64,000 nt of DNA. Source: Jejuia sp. UBA6058 (GTDB lineage: Bacteria; Bacteroidota; Bacteroidia; Flavobacteriales; Flavobacteriaceae). The DNA is taken from contig DIYI01000012.1 of the NCBI GenBank assembly GCA_002428965.1, forward strand, positions 347,948-411,947, in the 5' to 3' direction. Both the position numbers and the translations under genes were made by a program. Below the pieces are notes generated by a model. The model had not been told where the DNA came from. It worked only from the letters and a program-made list of their open reading frames with translations, and did no database searches. This document shows, in pieces, positions 43,094-51,585 of this stretch. The stretch's first letter is position 1. Every line of letters begins with the position of its first letter.

Positions 43094-44194
43094 ATGTCTG
43101 TCGATTTACCAATACGTAAGATAATTCATGTAGATATGGATGCGTTTTATGCTTCCGTAGAACAAATGGATAATCCTGAATTAAAAGGTAAGCCTATTGC
43201 TGTTGGTGGGGGCGGAAAACGCGGTGTGATAAGTGCAGCAAGTTATGAGGCACGCAAGTTTGGTGTAAAAAGTGCCATGGCAGGTACGTTGGCAGCTAAA
43301 CTTTGCCCGGACCTAATTTTTGTTAGGCATAATTTTGAGCGATATTCTGAAATTTCAAAACAAATTCGGAAGATTTTTTTTGACTACACCGATTTGGTGG
43401 AACCTCTATCATTGGATGAAGCCTATCTAGATGTAACGCAAAATAAAAAAGGCAACCCAAGTGCCTCCTTAATTGCACAAGAAATACGAGAGCGAATTCT
43501 TAATGAAGTTGGATTAACCGCTTCAGCAGGTATTTCCATTAACAAATTTGTGGCAAAAATTGCTAGTGATTATAACAAACCTAACGGACAAAAAACCGTA
43601 ACACCTGAAGAAGTTTTAGAGTTTTTGGAACAATTGGATATTCGAAAATTCTATGGTGTAGGTAAGGTAACTGCAGAACGCATGTACCAAAAAGGCATTT
43701 TTACAGGAATGGATTTAAAGCAAAAATCCTTAGAATATTTAGAGGATAATTTTGGTAAATCTGGGGCGTATTATTATCACATTGTAAGAGGTATTCATAA
43801 CAGTGAAGTGAAGCCACACCGCATACGAAAAAGTCTAGCAGCAGAACGTACGTTTAGTGAAAACCTCTCTTCTGAAATTTTTATGTTGGAAAAATTAGAA
43901 CAGATTGCTCAAGAAGTTTCTAAAAGATTAAACAAAAGCAATGTTGCTGGAAAAACAGTAACTCTAAAAATTAAATACAGTGATTTTACCTTGCAAACTC
44001 GCAGTAAAACTTTACCGTACTATATAAGTGATAAAAGTGTGATTTTGGAAACCGCTAAGGATTTGTTGTATCAAGAAGAACTGAACAATTCCGTGCGTCT
44101 ATTAGGTATTTCTTTATCTAATTTAAATACTGAAAAAAAAGAAAAACCTGTAGTAGATAAATCAGTGAGTGTGCAATTAAAGTTTGGTTTTTGA
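43094..44194 (+). CDS. dinB: DNA polymerase IV (Y family)
   Basis: 366 residues. An error-prone translesion polymerase. Palm motif I IIHVDMDAFYASVE has the first catalytic Asp, and LSLDEAYLDVT has the Asp-Glu pair. SAGISINKFVAKIASDYNKPNG is the conserved finger/palm segment and FYGVGKVTAERMYQKGI the helix-hairpin-helix thumb. The little-finger domain follows, and the protein ends in VQLKFGF, a beta-clamp-binding type tail. No LexA-like box was recognised in the short 54-base divergent gap. Start at 43094 gives the usual DinB length. Confidence 0.95.
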   Translation: MSVDLPIRKIIHVDMDAFYASVEQMDNPELKGKPIAVGGGGKRGVISAASYEARKFGVKSAMAGTLAAKLCPDLIFVRHNFERYSEISKQIRKIFFDYTDLVEPLSLDEAYLDVTQNKKGNPSASLIAQEIRERILNEVGLTASAGISINKFVAKIASDYNKPNGQKTVTPEEVLEFLEQLDIRKFYGVGKVTAERMYQKGIFTGMDLKQKSLEYLEDNFGKSGAYYYHIVRGIHNSEVKPHRIRKSLAAERTFSENLSSEIFMLEKLEQIAQEVSKRLNKSNVAGKTVTLKIKYSDFTLQTRSKTLPYYISDKSVILETAKDLLYQEELNNSVRLLGISLSNLNTEKKEKPVVDKSVSVQLKFGF

Positions 44195-44298
44195 TAACTA
44201 AGTGTTAATTAAAAATCGATTTTAGGGATTTTGATTTAACTATTATTAAATTTAGTATGTAAATTACACTTGTTACCTAACCCTTTTAAATAAATAAA

Positions 44299-45447
44299 AT
44301 GAAAAACAGCAGAAGAGATTTTTTAGGGATTAGCATAATGCTGGGGCTATCTTCTTTAGTTAATGCTAGTCCTATTAATGGACTAATGAATATTTTTCCA
44401 AGTGAGAAAAAATTAAAAATTCTAATTCTTGGTGGAACCAGCTTTTTAGGCCCTCATCAAATTGCATATGCTTTAAAAAGAGGTCATGAAATTTCAATCT
44501 TTTCTCGAGGGAAAACTAAACCAAAAATATACTCAGAACTCTTTTCTAAAATAGAGCATTTAATAGGCGACAGGGAAAATAATTTAACCGCTCTTAAAAA
44601 CCGAAAATGGGATGTGGTAATTGATAATTCAGGTAGAAAAACGAAGTGGACAGAAGATACTGCTAAACTACTAATGGATAATGTGGAGCTGTACATGTAC
44701 ACATCATCCGTAAGTGTGTATTACCCATATTTTGGTGATGATTTTTCTGAAACCAGAAAAGTAGTAACAGAAATGCCAAAAGACGCTGCTGATAACGAAA
44801 AGCGCACTTATGAATATGGTATTATGAAAGCTAATTCTGAATTGGCTGCAATACAAACTTTTGGAAAAGACAGAGCCATTATTGTAAGGCCTCATTTAAT
44901 TGTTGGTCCAGGAGATCCAACAGATCGGTTTCCATATTGGTTGGCGAGAATTGAAAAAGGTGGTGATCTGATAATTCCCGGTGGAACAGATGAAGTGGTA
45001 CAGTACATTGATGTTAGAGATTTAACAGAATGGATGATACGACTCGCTGAAAATAAGGTGGCGGGTGTTTTTAATGGTGCTGGTCCCGGATTTGCACTTA
45101 CAACCAATGCTTTTGTTCACGGCATTCATGCAAATTATAATGTTCCTATTAATTACGTACAGATTGATGATGTTAATTTTTTAAGTGAAAATGGTATTAT
45201 CGGAATACAGCCTTGGGTGATTCAATTACCTAAATATGCTGGCATGTCTAAAGCAGATACTACAAAAGCCATTGCTTCTGGACTGACTTACAGATCGTTA
45301 TCAGATACTGTAAATGCTACCAAAACTTGGTGGTATTCTGATGCTGTTTCTCAAGAAAGACGCGATAATATTCTTATTGGTGAACGTTCTTTTATGAGAA
45401 GAGAAAAAGAAATTTTAGAAAAGTGGAATAAATTTAAATTGAGATAA
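44299..45447 (+). CDS. Tat-exported NAD-dependent epimerase/dehydratase family protein
   Basis: 382 residues. The N-terminus MKNSRRDFLGISIMLGLSS is a twin-arginine signal. An extended SDR fold follows: ILGGTSFLG (Gly45-Gly51) for the dinucleotide and the catalytic Tyr173-xxx-Lys177 (YGIMK). VRPHLIVGPGDPTDRFPYWLAR and VQYIDVRDLTEWMIRL are typical of the isoflavone-reductase-like or CsrA-plastid-like epimerase subgroup. A folded, cofactor-loaded export by Tat would fit. Substrate unknown. It is followed after one base by a short membrane protein gene, likely cotranscribed. Confidence 0.88.
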   Translation: MKNSRRDFLGISIMLGLSSLVNASPINGLMNIFPSEKKLKILILGGTSFLGPHQIAYALKRGHEISIFSRGKTKPKIYSELFSKIEHLIGDRENNLTALKNRKWDVVIDNSGRKTKWTEDTAKLLMDNVELYMYTSSVSVYYPYFGDDFSETRKVVTEMPKDAADNEKRTYEYGIMKANSELAAIQTFGKDRAIIVRPHLIVGPGDPTDRFPYWLARIEKGGDLIIPGGTDEVVQYIDVRDLTEWMIRLAENKVAGVFNGAGPGFALTTNAFVHGIHANYNVPINYVQIDDVNFLSENGIIGIQPWVIQLPKYAGMSKADTTKAIASGLTYRSLSDTVNATKTWWYSDAVSQERRDNILIGERSFMRREKEILEKWNKFKLR

Positions 45448-45448
45448 A

Positions 45449-45613
45449 ATGAACGGGGCATTTGGAAATTTTAGAGATTTAGGTGCGTTGGTAATTTGGA
45501 CATTTAATTTATTTAAAGTTAAGTTTAAAGATTGTCAAGAAAATAAATATTCCTTTAGAATTGGTTTGGGAATTACTCTTTTATTAGTTTTAATTCTTTT
45601 GCTAATAACTTAA
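45449..45613 (+). CDS. Short membrane protein (54 residues)
   Basis: ATG at 45449 begins one base after the stop of the SDR gene, so translation is likely coupled. The protein starts MNGAFGNFRDLGALVIWTF, has a charged stretch (KVKFKDCQENKYSFR) and ends in one strongly hydrophobic helix (about 38-54, GLGITLLLVLILLLIT). The composition is unlike a random frame and the spacing is operon-like, but no family was recognised. It is a candidate small membrane protein. Confidence 0.5.
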   Translation: MNGAFGNFRDLGALVIWTFNLFKVKFKDCQENKYSFRIGLGITLLLVLILLLIT

Positions 45614-45708
45614 TTGTTCATTGGTTATAATTTATTCTCTGCGTAATTATCACTTTTGAATACGAAATTCAAAAAGTTCTTAAATGTATCAATCAAAAAA
45701 AGACTACA

Positions 45709-45818
45709 CCCGCGTTAGCGATTGCAGCGGCATCCTTTAAAACAAAAACCAGCTTAAAAAAAGCTGGTTTTTGTTTTAAAGATATAGTGGAAAGCGCGAC
45801 CCCTTGTGGGTAACGCCC
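45709..45818. repeat. Dispersed GCGTTA-ended element, copy 3, with a long terminator hairpin inside
   Basis: 110 bp, from CCCGCGTTAGCGATTGCAG to TGTGGGTAACGCCC. Inside lies a perfect 21-bp stem (45735-45755 with 45761-45781, core ACCAGC/GCTGGT, loop A5), bounded by A- and T-rich arms, that can stop transcription from both sides. It is placed between convergent genes, 12 bases from the end of pyk. Confidence 0.85.
45735..45781. terminator. Bidirectional terminator hairpin inside repeat copy 3
   Basis: 21-bp perfect stem with a 5-base loop, the outer half being A/T-rich. It can serve both the SDR/short membrane protein unit on the plus strand and pyk on the minus strand. Confidence 0.75.
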
Positions 45819-45829
45819 AAATAATTATT

Positions 45830-47272
45830 TTAAAAACTACAGGTTTCAATTTCAGTAACGCGCAATGTGTTTACCATACCCTTGTCTTGAATTGGCATCG
45901 CAGCTAAACTCACTAGCATGTCTCCAACATCTAAATAACCCATTTTACAGGCCATGGCGTTTACATCTTCTATAGTTTCATCTGTAGATACAAATTTATC
46001 ATAGTAAAATGCTTTTACGCCCCACAAAAGATTTAATAAGGTTAGAATTCTTTTATTAGAGGTAAATACTAAAATATGACATGATGGACGCCACGCAGAA
46101 ATTTGAAATGCCGTATACCCACTATTGGTTAATGTTGAAATGGCTTTTGCATTAATTTCGTTAGCCATAGAAGCCGCATGATAACAAATAGATTTGGTTA
46201 TGTAGCGGTTGGTACGAATATGCGGTGGCATTTCTGGTACTTTAATAAGTGGTGAGTCCTCTACACTCTTAAGAATATCACTCATCTGTTTGATAACCTG
46301 AATAGGATATTTACCTACCGACGTTTCGCCAGAAAGCATTACAGCATCTGCACCATCCATTACTGAATTAGCCACGTCGTTTACCTCTGCCCGTGTTGGT
46401 GTAAGACTGGAAATCATGGTCTCCATCATTTGTGTAGCAATTATTACCGGAATTCTAGCCTTTTTGGCTCTTAATACCAATTGCTTTTGAATTAATGGCA
46501 CCTCTTCTGCAGGAACCTCGACACCTAAATCTCCTCTGGCAACCATAATACCATCACACTGAGTGACAATCTTATCAATATTCTCAACAGCTTCAGGCTT
46601 TTCAATTTTGGCTACTATAGGAATCTTGTACGAACTGTGCTCCTTTATTAAATCACGTAATTGCATTAAATCTTCTGCATGACGAACAAAAGATAGAGCT
46701 ATCCAGTCTACTTCCTGACCGATAGCGAAAATAGCATCCTCAATATCCTTTTCCGTTAGTGCAGGTTGTGAAATTGCCGTATTTGGGAGGTTAACCCCTT
46801 TTTTCGATTTTAAAGGTCCTCCTTGAATTACCTTAGCTTTTACTTGTGTTTTCTTATCTGTTGAAACAACTTCAAAAATTAGTTTTCCATCATCCAAAAG
46901 AATACGCTCGCCTGGTTTTGCATCTTGAGGAAACTTTTCGTACGTCATGTAAACACGTTCTTTCGTGCCTTCAAAACGCTCACCTGTTTCAAAAATAATT
47001 TCGTCTCCTGGCTTTACCTCAACCTCCTCTTTCATTACGCCCACACGCAACTTCGGCCCTTGTAAATCGGCCAAAATAGCTACGTTATATCCAAACTCAT
47101 CATTTAACTCGCGTATCATTTTAATGCGAGCTTTTACATCTTCATAATCTGCATGCGAAAAGTTTATTCTAAACACATTAGCCCCCTCTTCCATCATTCC
47201 CTTTAGTACTTCCTTGGTACTAGTTGCAGGTCCTAATGTTGCTACTATCTTTGTTTTCTTTCTTAATCCCAT
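45830..47272 (-). CDS. pyk: Pyruvate kinase
   Basis: 480 residues. It transfers phosphate from phosphoenolpyruvate to ADP in glycolysis. Active-site parts: TKIVATLGPAT at the N-terminus, FRINFSH (Arg35, Asn37, Ser39), DLQGPKLRVG, VAKIEKPEAVENID, MVARGDLGVEVP and the signature ATQMMETMISS. The C-terminal allosteric domain (about 350-480) is present and normal in size. Its ATG overlaps the stop of the upstream IPExxxVDY gene by one base (TAATG). The placement after rnc and the IPExxxVDY gene is a recurrent flavobacterial arrangement. Confidence 0.97.
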   Translation of the reverse strand: MGLRKKTKIVATLGPATSTKEVLKGMMEEGANVFRINFSHADYEDVKARIKMIRELNDEFGYNVAILADLQGPKLRVGVMKEEVEVKPGDEIIFETGERFEGTKERVYMTYEKFPQDAKPGERILLDDGKLIFEVVSTDKKTQVKAKVIQGGPLKSKKGVNLPNTAISQPALTEKDIEDAIFAIGQEVDWIALSFVRHAEDLMQLRDLIKEHSSYKIPIVAKIEKPEAVENIDKIVTQCDGIMVARGDLGVEVPAEEVPLIQKQLVLRAKKARIPVIIATQMMETMISSLTPTRAEVNDVANSVMDGADAVMLSGETSVGKYPIQVIKQMSDILKSVEDSPLIKVPEMPPHIRTNRYITKSICYHAASMANEINAKAISTLTNSGYTAFQISAWRPSCHILVFTSNKRILTLLNLLWGVKAFYYDKFVSTDETIEDVNAMACKMGYLDVGDMLVSLAAMPIQDKGMVNTLRVTEIETCSF

Positions 47273-47757
47273 TAATCAAAAATTAAATTATCCTTAGATT
47301 TTAACTTGCTCATGTCTACACTATAGGTCATTGCCACTTGCGGTATTCTAAGAATATTATTTATTATTTGGTTTTTTTTACTATTACTAAACTCGCTATC
47401 TATCTTTAAAAAGTAATTAACTTTTCTATATTCTGGAACAAGATTATATGTTCTAATTACTTTGTGGTTATGGCTAAAGAGTGAATCAGAGTTTAATTTA
47501 GAGTCTGTTTCTATTTTGCAAATATTAGATATTAGGCTCCAATTTATTAGCTTTTTAGCGTCTTCATATTCAAAAACCGAATACTTGGTAATTCCATTAT
47601 CAAAATCCAAATCTTCAAATTTTCTAACCAACCTAATATTTAGGAACTTATTTAACATATAGGCCAACCTATAATCTTCAATAGTACAATGCATGGCTAT
47701 TAAAGAGCAAGACACATCCTCAAAAACATCATCAAGCATAAGTTTGTGTACTGCCAT
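47272..47757 (-). CDS. IPExxxVDY family protein
   Basis: 161 residues. The family is named for a C-terminal motif seen here as RIPQVAMTYSVDMSKLKSKDNLIF. The protein opens AVHKLMLDDVFEDVSCSLIAMHC. It is cytosolic, Bacteroidota-specific and of unknown function. It is nearly always found between rnc and pyk, as here, which makes the assignment firm despite drift from the name motif (IPQ for IPE, VDM for VDY). Overlaps pyk by one base. The 113-base gap to rnc suggests an own promoter. Confidence 0.88.
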   Translation of the reverse strand: MAVHKLMLDDVFEDVSCSLIAMHCTIEDYRLAYMLNKFLNIRLVRKFEDLDFDNGITKYSVFEYEDAKKLINWSLISNICKIETDSKLNSDSLFSHNHKVIRTYNLVPEYRKVNYFLKIDSEFSNSKKNQIINNILRIPQVAMTYSVDMSKLKSKDNLIFD

Positions 47758-47870
47758 AACCTAACGTTTTAGCGCCGTAAATATAACGCTAAATAAATTT
47801 AGAACTAAACGGATTTAATATTTCTTAATATCAAAAGTTAACGCAAACGTTATAGTGATAATTATTATTT

Positions 47871-48611
47871 CTATAACATTTTAGATATTTTATTCTGAAA
47901 TGCAAAAAAGGCACGTTTTGATGCTTTCTCCTCAGCCTTCTTTTTAGAGGTTGCTCTCGCCTTTGCTACAACTTTACCATCTAAAGATAATTTTACGGAA
48001 AAATGACGAACATCATCATTACCAGTATCTTCATAAACGTTATAGTCAAAAGTTTTCTTTTCTTTTTGACACCACTCAATAAGCAAGCTTTTGTAACTTA
48101 TAACTTTACCTTCAAGTTGCTCAATATCTACATGTGGAATTATAATACGTTTGTATATGAATTTTTCACATTGCTTATAACCCTTGTCCAAAAAAATTGC
48201 ACCAACTAGAGCTTCAAATAAATTACCATGAATATTATCTCCAAATTGTCCTGATGGGATTTTGCTCTCTACAAGTTCAATAAGATTTAATTCCTTTCCT
48301 AATTCATTAAGGTGTTCTCTACTTACCACCTTAGAGCGCATTTTAGTAAGATAACCTTCGTCTCCACCTGGAACTTCCTGAAACAAATGCAATGCAATTA
48401 CTGCACTAAGCATAGCATCGCCTAAAAATTCAAGTCGCTCGTAATTAATCGCATTACCCATACTGTCTTTTAAGTTCATTGAGCGATGAGTAAATGCTTT
48501 TTTAAACACATCCATATTTTTAGGCTTATAACCTAAAATCTGATGTAATTGCATAAAAAAATTCCCGTTTCGTTTGGAACGGGAATTCAGTATGTTACGA
48601 ATGACACTCAT
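47871..48611 (-). CDS. rnc: Ribonuclease III
   Basis: 246 residues. It cuts double-stranded RNA in rRNA and mRNA processing. The signature YERLEFLGDAML is at 57-68 (Glu61, Asp65), and a second metal-site segment NLFEALVGAIFLDKGY at 130-145 supplies Glu133. At the position of the second conserved Asp (Asp114 in E. coli) this protein has Asn130. The double-stranded RNA binding domain (about 170-240) ends in AKARATSKKKAEEKASKRAF. It lies 7 bases downstream of fabF in the acpP-fabF-rnc operon. Confidence 0.95.
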   Translation of the reverse strand: MSVIRNILNSRSKRNGNFFMQLHQILGYKPKNMDVFKKAFTHRSMNLKDSMGNAINYERLEFLGDAMLSAVIALHLFQEVPGGDEGYLTKMRSKVVSREHLNELGKELNLIELVESKIPSGQFGDNIHGNLFEALVGAIFLDKGYKQCEKFIYKRIIIPHVDIEQLEGKVISYKSLLIEWCQKEKKTFDYNVYEDTGNDDVRHFSVKLSLDGKVVAKARATSKKKAEEKASKRAFFAFQNKISKML

Positions 48612-48618
48612 TCGGAAT

Positions 48619-49869
48619 TTAATCTATTTTCTTGAATAATACACAAGCGTTATGTCCGCCAAATCCAAAGGTATTACTCATTGCAACTTTAACATCTCTT
48701 TTTTGAGCCTTGTTAAGCGTTAAATTTAATTCTGGATCTATGTTCTCATCTACAGTTGTATGATTAATTGTAGGAGGAACAATCCCATTTTCTATGGCCA
48801 AAATACTAGCAATAGCCTCAATGGCTCCTGCTGCACCCAATAGATGCCCTGTCATAGACTTCGTAGAATTAATATTTATGTTTTTGGCATGATCTCCAAA
48901 TACTTTGGAGATTGCTTTTAACTCAGCCACATCACCTAATGGTGTTGAAGTTCCATGAGTGTTTATATGATCTACATCTTCAGGATCTAAACCTGCGTTT
49001 TCTAAACAGTTTTTCATGACTTCAACTACACCAACGCCTTCTGGATGCGGAGCTGTCATATGATGTGCATCTGAAGATAAACCACCTCCAGCTACTTCAG
49101 CATAAATTTTTGCTCCTCTTGCTTTAGCGTGCTCATACTCTTCTAGAATTAGTGCTCCAGCACCCTCACCCAAAACAAATCCATCTCTTGTACCATCAAA
49201 CGGGCGAGAGGCAGATTCTGGACTTTCATTTCTAGTAGATAAAGCATGCATTGCATTAAAACCACCCATACCAGCAATAGTAACAGCTGCTTCACTACCT
49301 CCAGTAACTACAACATCACAATGCCCTAAACGAATCATATTTAAAGCATCAAACATAGCATTTGCCGAAGAAGCACAAGCTGAAACTGTTGTGTAATTAG
49401 GCCCCATAAAACCATACTTTATGGAGATGTTTGCAGGTGCTATATCTGCAATCATTTTTGGAATAAAGAACGGGTTAAATCGAGGTGTGCCATCCCCAGC
49501 AGCAAAGTTTAAAACCTCTTGCTGAAATGTTTCCAATCCTCCAATACCTGCTCCCCATATTACACCTACACGCAACTTGTTAAGCTCGTCAACGTTTATT
49601 TTTGCATCTGCAATCGCTTCGTCGGAAGCTACCATCGCATATTGTGCAAATTTATCCATTTTACGAGCCTCTTTTCTATCAAGAAAATCGGTTGCATTAA
49701 AGTTCTTAACCTCGCATGCAAACTTGGTCTTAAACTTTTCAGTATCATAATATGTTATAGGTGCAGCACCGCTTTTACCATTAATAAGACCATCCCAATA
49801 TTCATCCTTGGTATTGCCTATAGGTGTTAAAGCTCCTAGTCCTGTAACTACAACGCGCTTTATTTCCAT
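48619..49869 (-). CDS. fabF: 3-oxoacyl-[acyl-carrier-protein] synthase II
   Basis: 416 residues. It condenses malonyl-ACP with an acyl-ACP in fatty acid elongation. The catalytic triad is Cys165 (TVSACASSANAM), His305 (HINTHGTSTPLGD) and His342 (STKSMTGHLLGAAG). N-terminal VVVTGLGALTPIG and C-terminal NTFGFGGHNA are typical. It lies 13 bases after acpP, the almost universal partner, on the same strand. Confidence 0.97.
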   Translation of the reverse strand: MEIKRVVVTGLGALTPIGNTKDEYWDGLINGKSGAAPITYYDTEKFKTKFACEVKNFNATDFLDRKEARKMDKFAQYAMVASDEAIADAKINVDELNKLRVGVIWGAGIGGLETFQQEVLNFAAGDGTPRFNPFFIPKMIADIAPANISIKYGFMGPNYTTVSACASSANAMFDALNMIRLGHCDVVVTGGSEAAVTIAGMGGFNAMHALSTRNESPESASRPFDGTRDGFVLGEGAGALILEEYEHAKARGAKIYAEVAGGGLSSDAHHMTAPHPEGVGVVEVMKNCLENAGLDPEDVDHINTHGTSTPLGDVAELKAISKVFGDHAKNININSTKSMTGHLLGAAGAIEAIASILAIENGIVPPTINHTTVDENIDPELNLTLNKAQKRDVKVAMSNTFGFGGHNACVLFKKID

Positions 49870-49882
49870 AAAAATGTTATGC

Positions 49883-50116
49883 TTATTTTGCTTCTTCTAT
49901 ATAAGAGATAGCTTGACCAACAGTAGCGATATTTTCTGCTTGGTCATCTGGTATTTGAATATCGAATTCTTTTTCAAATTCCATAATTAATTCCACAGTG
50001 TCTAAAGAGTCTGCTCCTAGATCGTTAGTGAAGCTTGCTTCAGCAACAACTTCATTCTCATCTACACCTAACTTATCTACGATAATTGCTTTAACTCTTG
50101 ATGCAATGTCTGACAT
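49883..50116 (-). CDS. acpP: Acyl carrier protein
   Basis: 77 residues, acidic. The phosphopantetheine attachment site is Ser37 in LGADSLDTVELIM. Carries growing acyl chains for fatty acid synthesis. First gene of acpP-fabF-rnc, with a strong Bacteroidota-type promoter 33 bases upstream of its ATG. Confidence 0.97.
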   Translation of the reverse strand: MSDIASRVKAIIVDKLGVDENEVVAEASFTNDLGADSLDTVELIMEFEKEFDIQIPDDQAENIATVGQAISYIEEAK

Positions 50117-50148
50117 AATCTTTTAATTTTAAAGGTTTAATTAGTGCG

Positions 50149-50177
50149 CAAAAATAAAAAACTTATTTGTAATACAA
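50149..50177 (-). promoter_or_regulatory. Promoter of the acpP-fabF-rnc operon
   Basis: On the minus strand, TTG (50177-50175), 18 bases, then TATTTTTG (50156-50149), an excellent match to the Bacteroidota consensus TTTG-N19-TAnnTTTG. It starts transcription about 25 bases before the acpP ATG. Confidence 0.8.
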
Positions 50178-50304
50178 TGTTTTGTAAAAAAAATGTGTTT
50201 GTAATTTACAAAAAATTACGCGCAAGTATTTACATTTACCACACTAATTTATTATTAATAATTCGTGTTTTAATGGGAATACTTTTAACACTACAGTCTG
50301 TAAA

Positions 50305-50871
50305 ATGAAACGAATTGTAATTTTTGCGTCCGGAAGTGGTACTAATGCTGAAAACTTAATCAGGTTTTTTCACAACAGCGATAATGCCTCTGTTATTCAA
50401 GTTTTGTGTAACAATCCTCATGCCAAAGTTTTGGATCGCGCTAAGAATTTAAAAGTTAGTTCTTTGTGTTTTAACAGGGTAGCCTTTTCTAAAACGGATG
50501 ATGTTCTTAATATTTTAAAAGCTTCCAAACCAGATTTAATTGTTCTAGCAGGCTTTTTATGGAAGTTCCCTGAATTTATTTTAAATGAATTTCCAAACAA
50601 AGTGATTAATGTGCACCCTGCGCTACTACCTAAATTTGGTGGTAAAGGCATGTATGGGATGAATGTGCACAAAGCTGTAGTTACTAATAATGAAACCGAA
50701 ACAGGTATTACCATTCATTATGTAAATGAAAATTATGATGAAGGTGCTATTATTTTCCAAGCGAAATGTGATGTGGATTCAAATGATTCTGCCGAAGATG
50801 TTGCGGCAAAAATACATGAATTAGAGATGGAGTATTTTCCGAAAGTTATTGCTCAATTGTTAAATGAGTAA
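50305..50871 (+). CDS. purN: Phosphoribosylglycinamide formyltransferase
   Basis: 188 residues. It formylates glycinamide ribonucleotide using 10-formyl-tetrahydrofolate in purine synthesis. FASGSGTNAENLI at the N-terminus binds the phosphate. Catalytic residues are Asn102 and His104 (INVHPALLPKFGGKGMYG) and Asp145 (ENYDEGAII). Divergent from acpP. The next gene begins inside its last codons (8-base overlap), so the two are coupled although functionally unlike. Confidence 0.95.
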   Translation: MKRIVIFASGSGTNAENLIRFFHNSDNASVIQVLCNNPHAKVLDRAKNLKVSSLCFNRVAFSKTDDVLNILKASKPDLIVLAGFLWKFPEFILNEFPNKVINVHPALLPKFGGKGMYGMNVHKAVVTNNETETGITIHYVNENYDEGAIIFQAKCDVDSNDSAEDVAAKIHELEMEYFPKVIAQLLNE

Positions 50872-51505
50872 AAAGAAAAAGAAATATTACACAGTTTGGA
50901 AGGGCCATAAAACTGGTGTTTTTGAATCTTGGAACGATTGTAAGGCACAAATAAAAGATTTTCAAGGAGCACAATACAAATCCTTTTCTACGTTTGAAGC
51001 CGCTAAAAAAGCTCTAAAAGGCAACTACAAAGATTATATTGGTAAAACCAAAAAATTCACTTCTGAGCTTTCTGAAGCTCAATTAAAAAAAATAGGCAAG
51101 CCTAATTATAATTCTATTGCTGTAGATGCAGCATCATCTGGAAATCCAGGAAAAATGGAATATCGTGGGGTTGATACAAAATCCAAAAAGCAACTCTTTA
51201 TTCAAGGGCCCTTTGAAGAAGGCACAAATAATATAGGTGAATTTTTGGCCATAGTACATGCATTGGCTTTACTTAAAAAGAAAAATAGCAATCGTATTAT
51301 ATACACCGATTCGAAAACAGCGATGAGTTGGGTTCGAAAAAAAAAATGCAATACGAAGTTGGAAAGAAATAGTAGAAATAAGCCAGTATTTGATTTGGTT
51401 GATCGTGCCATTGAATGGTTAAAAAGTAATAACTTCAATACTGTAATTGTAAAATGGGAAACTAAAGCTTGGGGTGAAATTCCTGCTGATTTTGGCAGAA
51501 AGTAA
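50864..51505 (+). CDS. Viroplasmin-RNase H1 fusion
   Basis: 213 residues. The N-terminal viroplasmin/RHBD-like domain (about 5-55) shows YYTVWKGHKTGVFESWNDCKAQI, which binds RNA-DNA hybrids. RNase H1 follows (about 82-213), with the acidic residues Asp88 (VDAASSGNPG), Glu126 (GEFLAIVHAL), Asp149 (YTDSKTAMSW) and Asp209 (ADFGRK). It cuts RNA in hybrids during replication and R-loop removal. The viroplasmin fusion is common in Bacteroidota. Overlaps the end of purN by 8 bases. Confidence 0.93.
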   Translation: MSKKKKKYYTVWKGHKTGVFESWNDCKAQIKDFQGAQYKSFSTFEAAKKALKGNYKDYIGKTKKFTSELSEAQLKKIGKPNYNSIAVDAASSGNPGKMEYRGVDTKSKKQLFIQGPFEEGTNNIGEFLAIVHALALLKKKNSNRIIYTDSKTAMSWVRKKKCNTKLERNSRNKPVFDLVDRAIEWLKSNNFNTVIVKWETKAWGEIPADFGRK

Positions 51506-51530
51506 TTCCGTTGAATGTAATCAAAAATTA

Positions 51531-51563
51531 TTGTCCTCAAAGCACATAAATACTGTATATTTG
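51531..51563 (+). promoter_or_regulatory. Promoter of the PfkB kinase gene
   Basis: TATATTTG (51556-51563) fits TAnnTTTG exactly, and TTG at 51531-51533 lies 22 bases upstream, slightly wider than usual. It is 22 bases before the ATG. Confidence 0.65.
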
Positions 51564-51585
51564 CAAAAAAAATCAGGGTCTCTTT

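Noticed and set aside
47758..47870. Possible operator TTAGCG...CGCTAA between rnc and the IPExxxVDY gene
   Set aside because: Only 6-bp arms in AT-rich DNA, too likely by chance.
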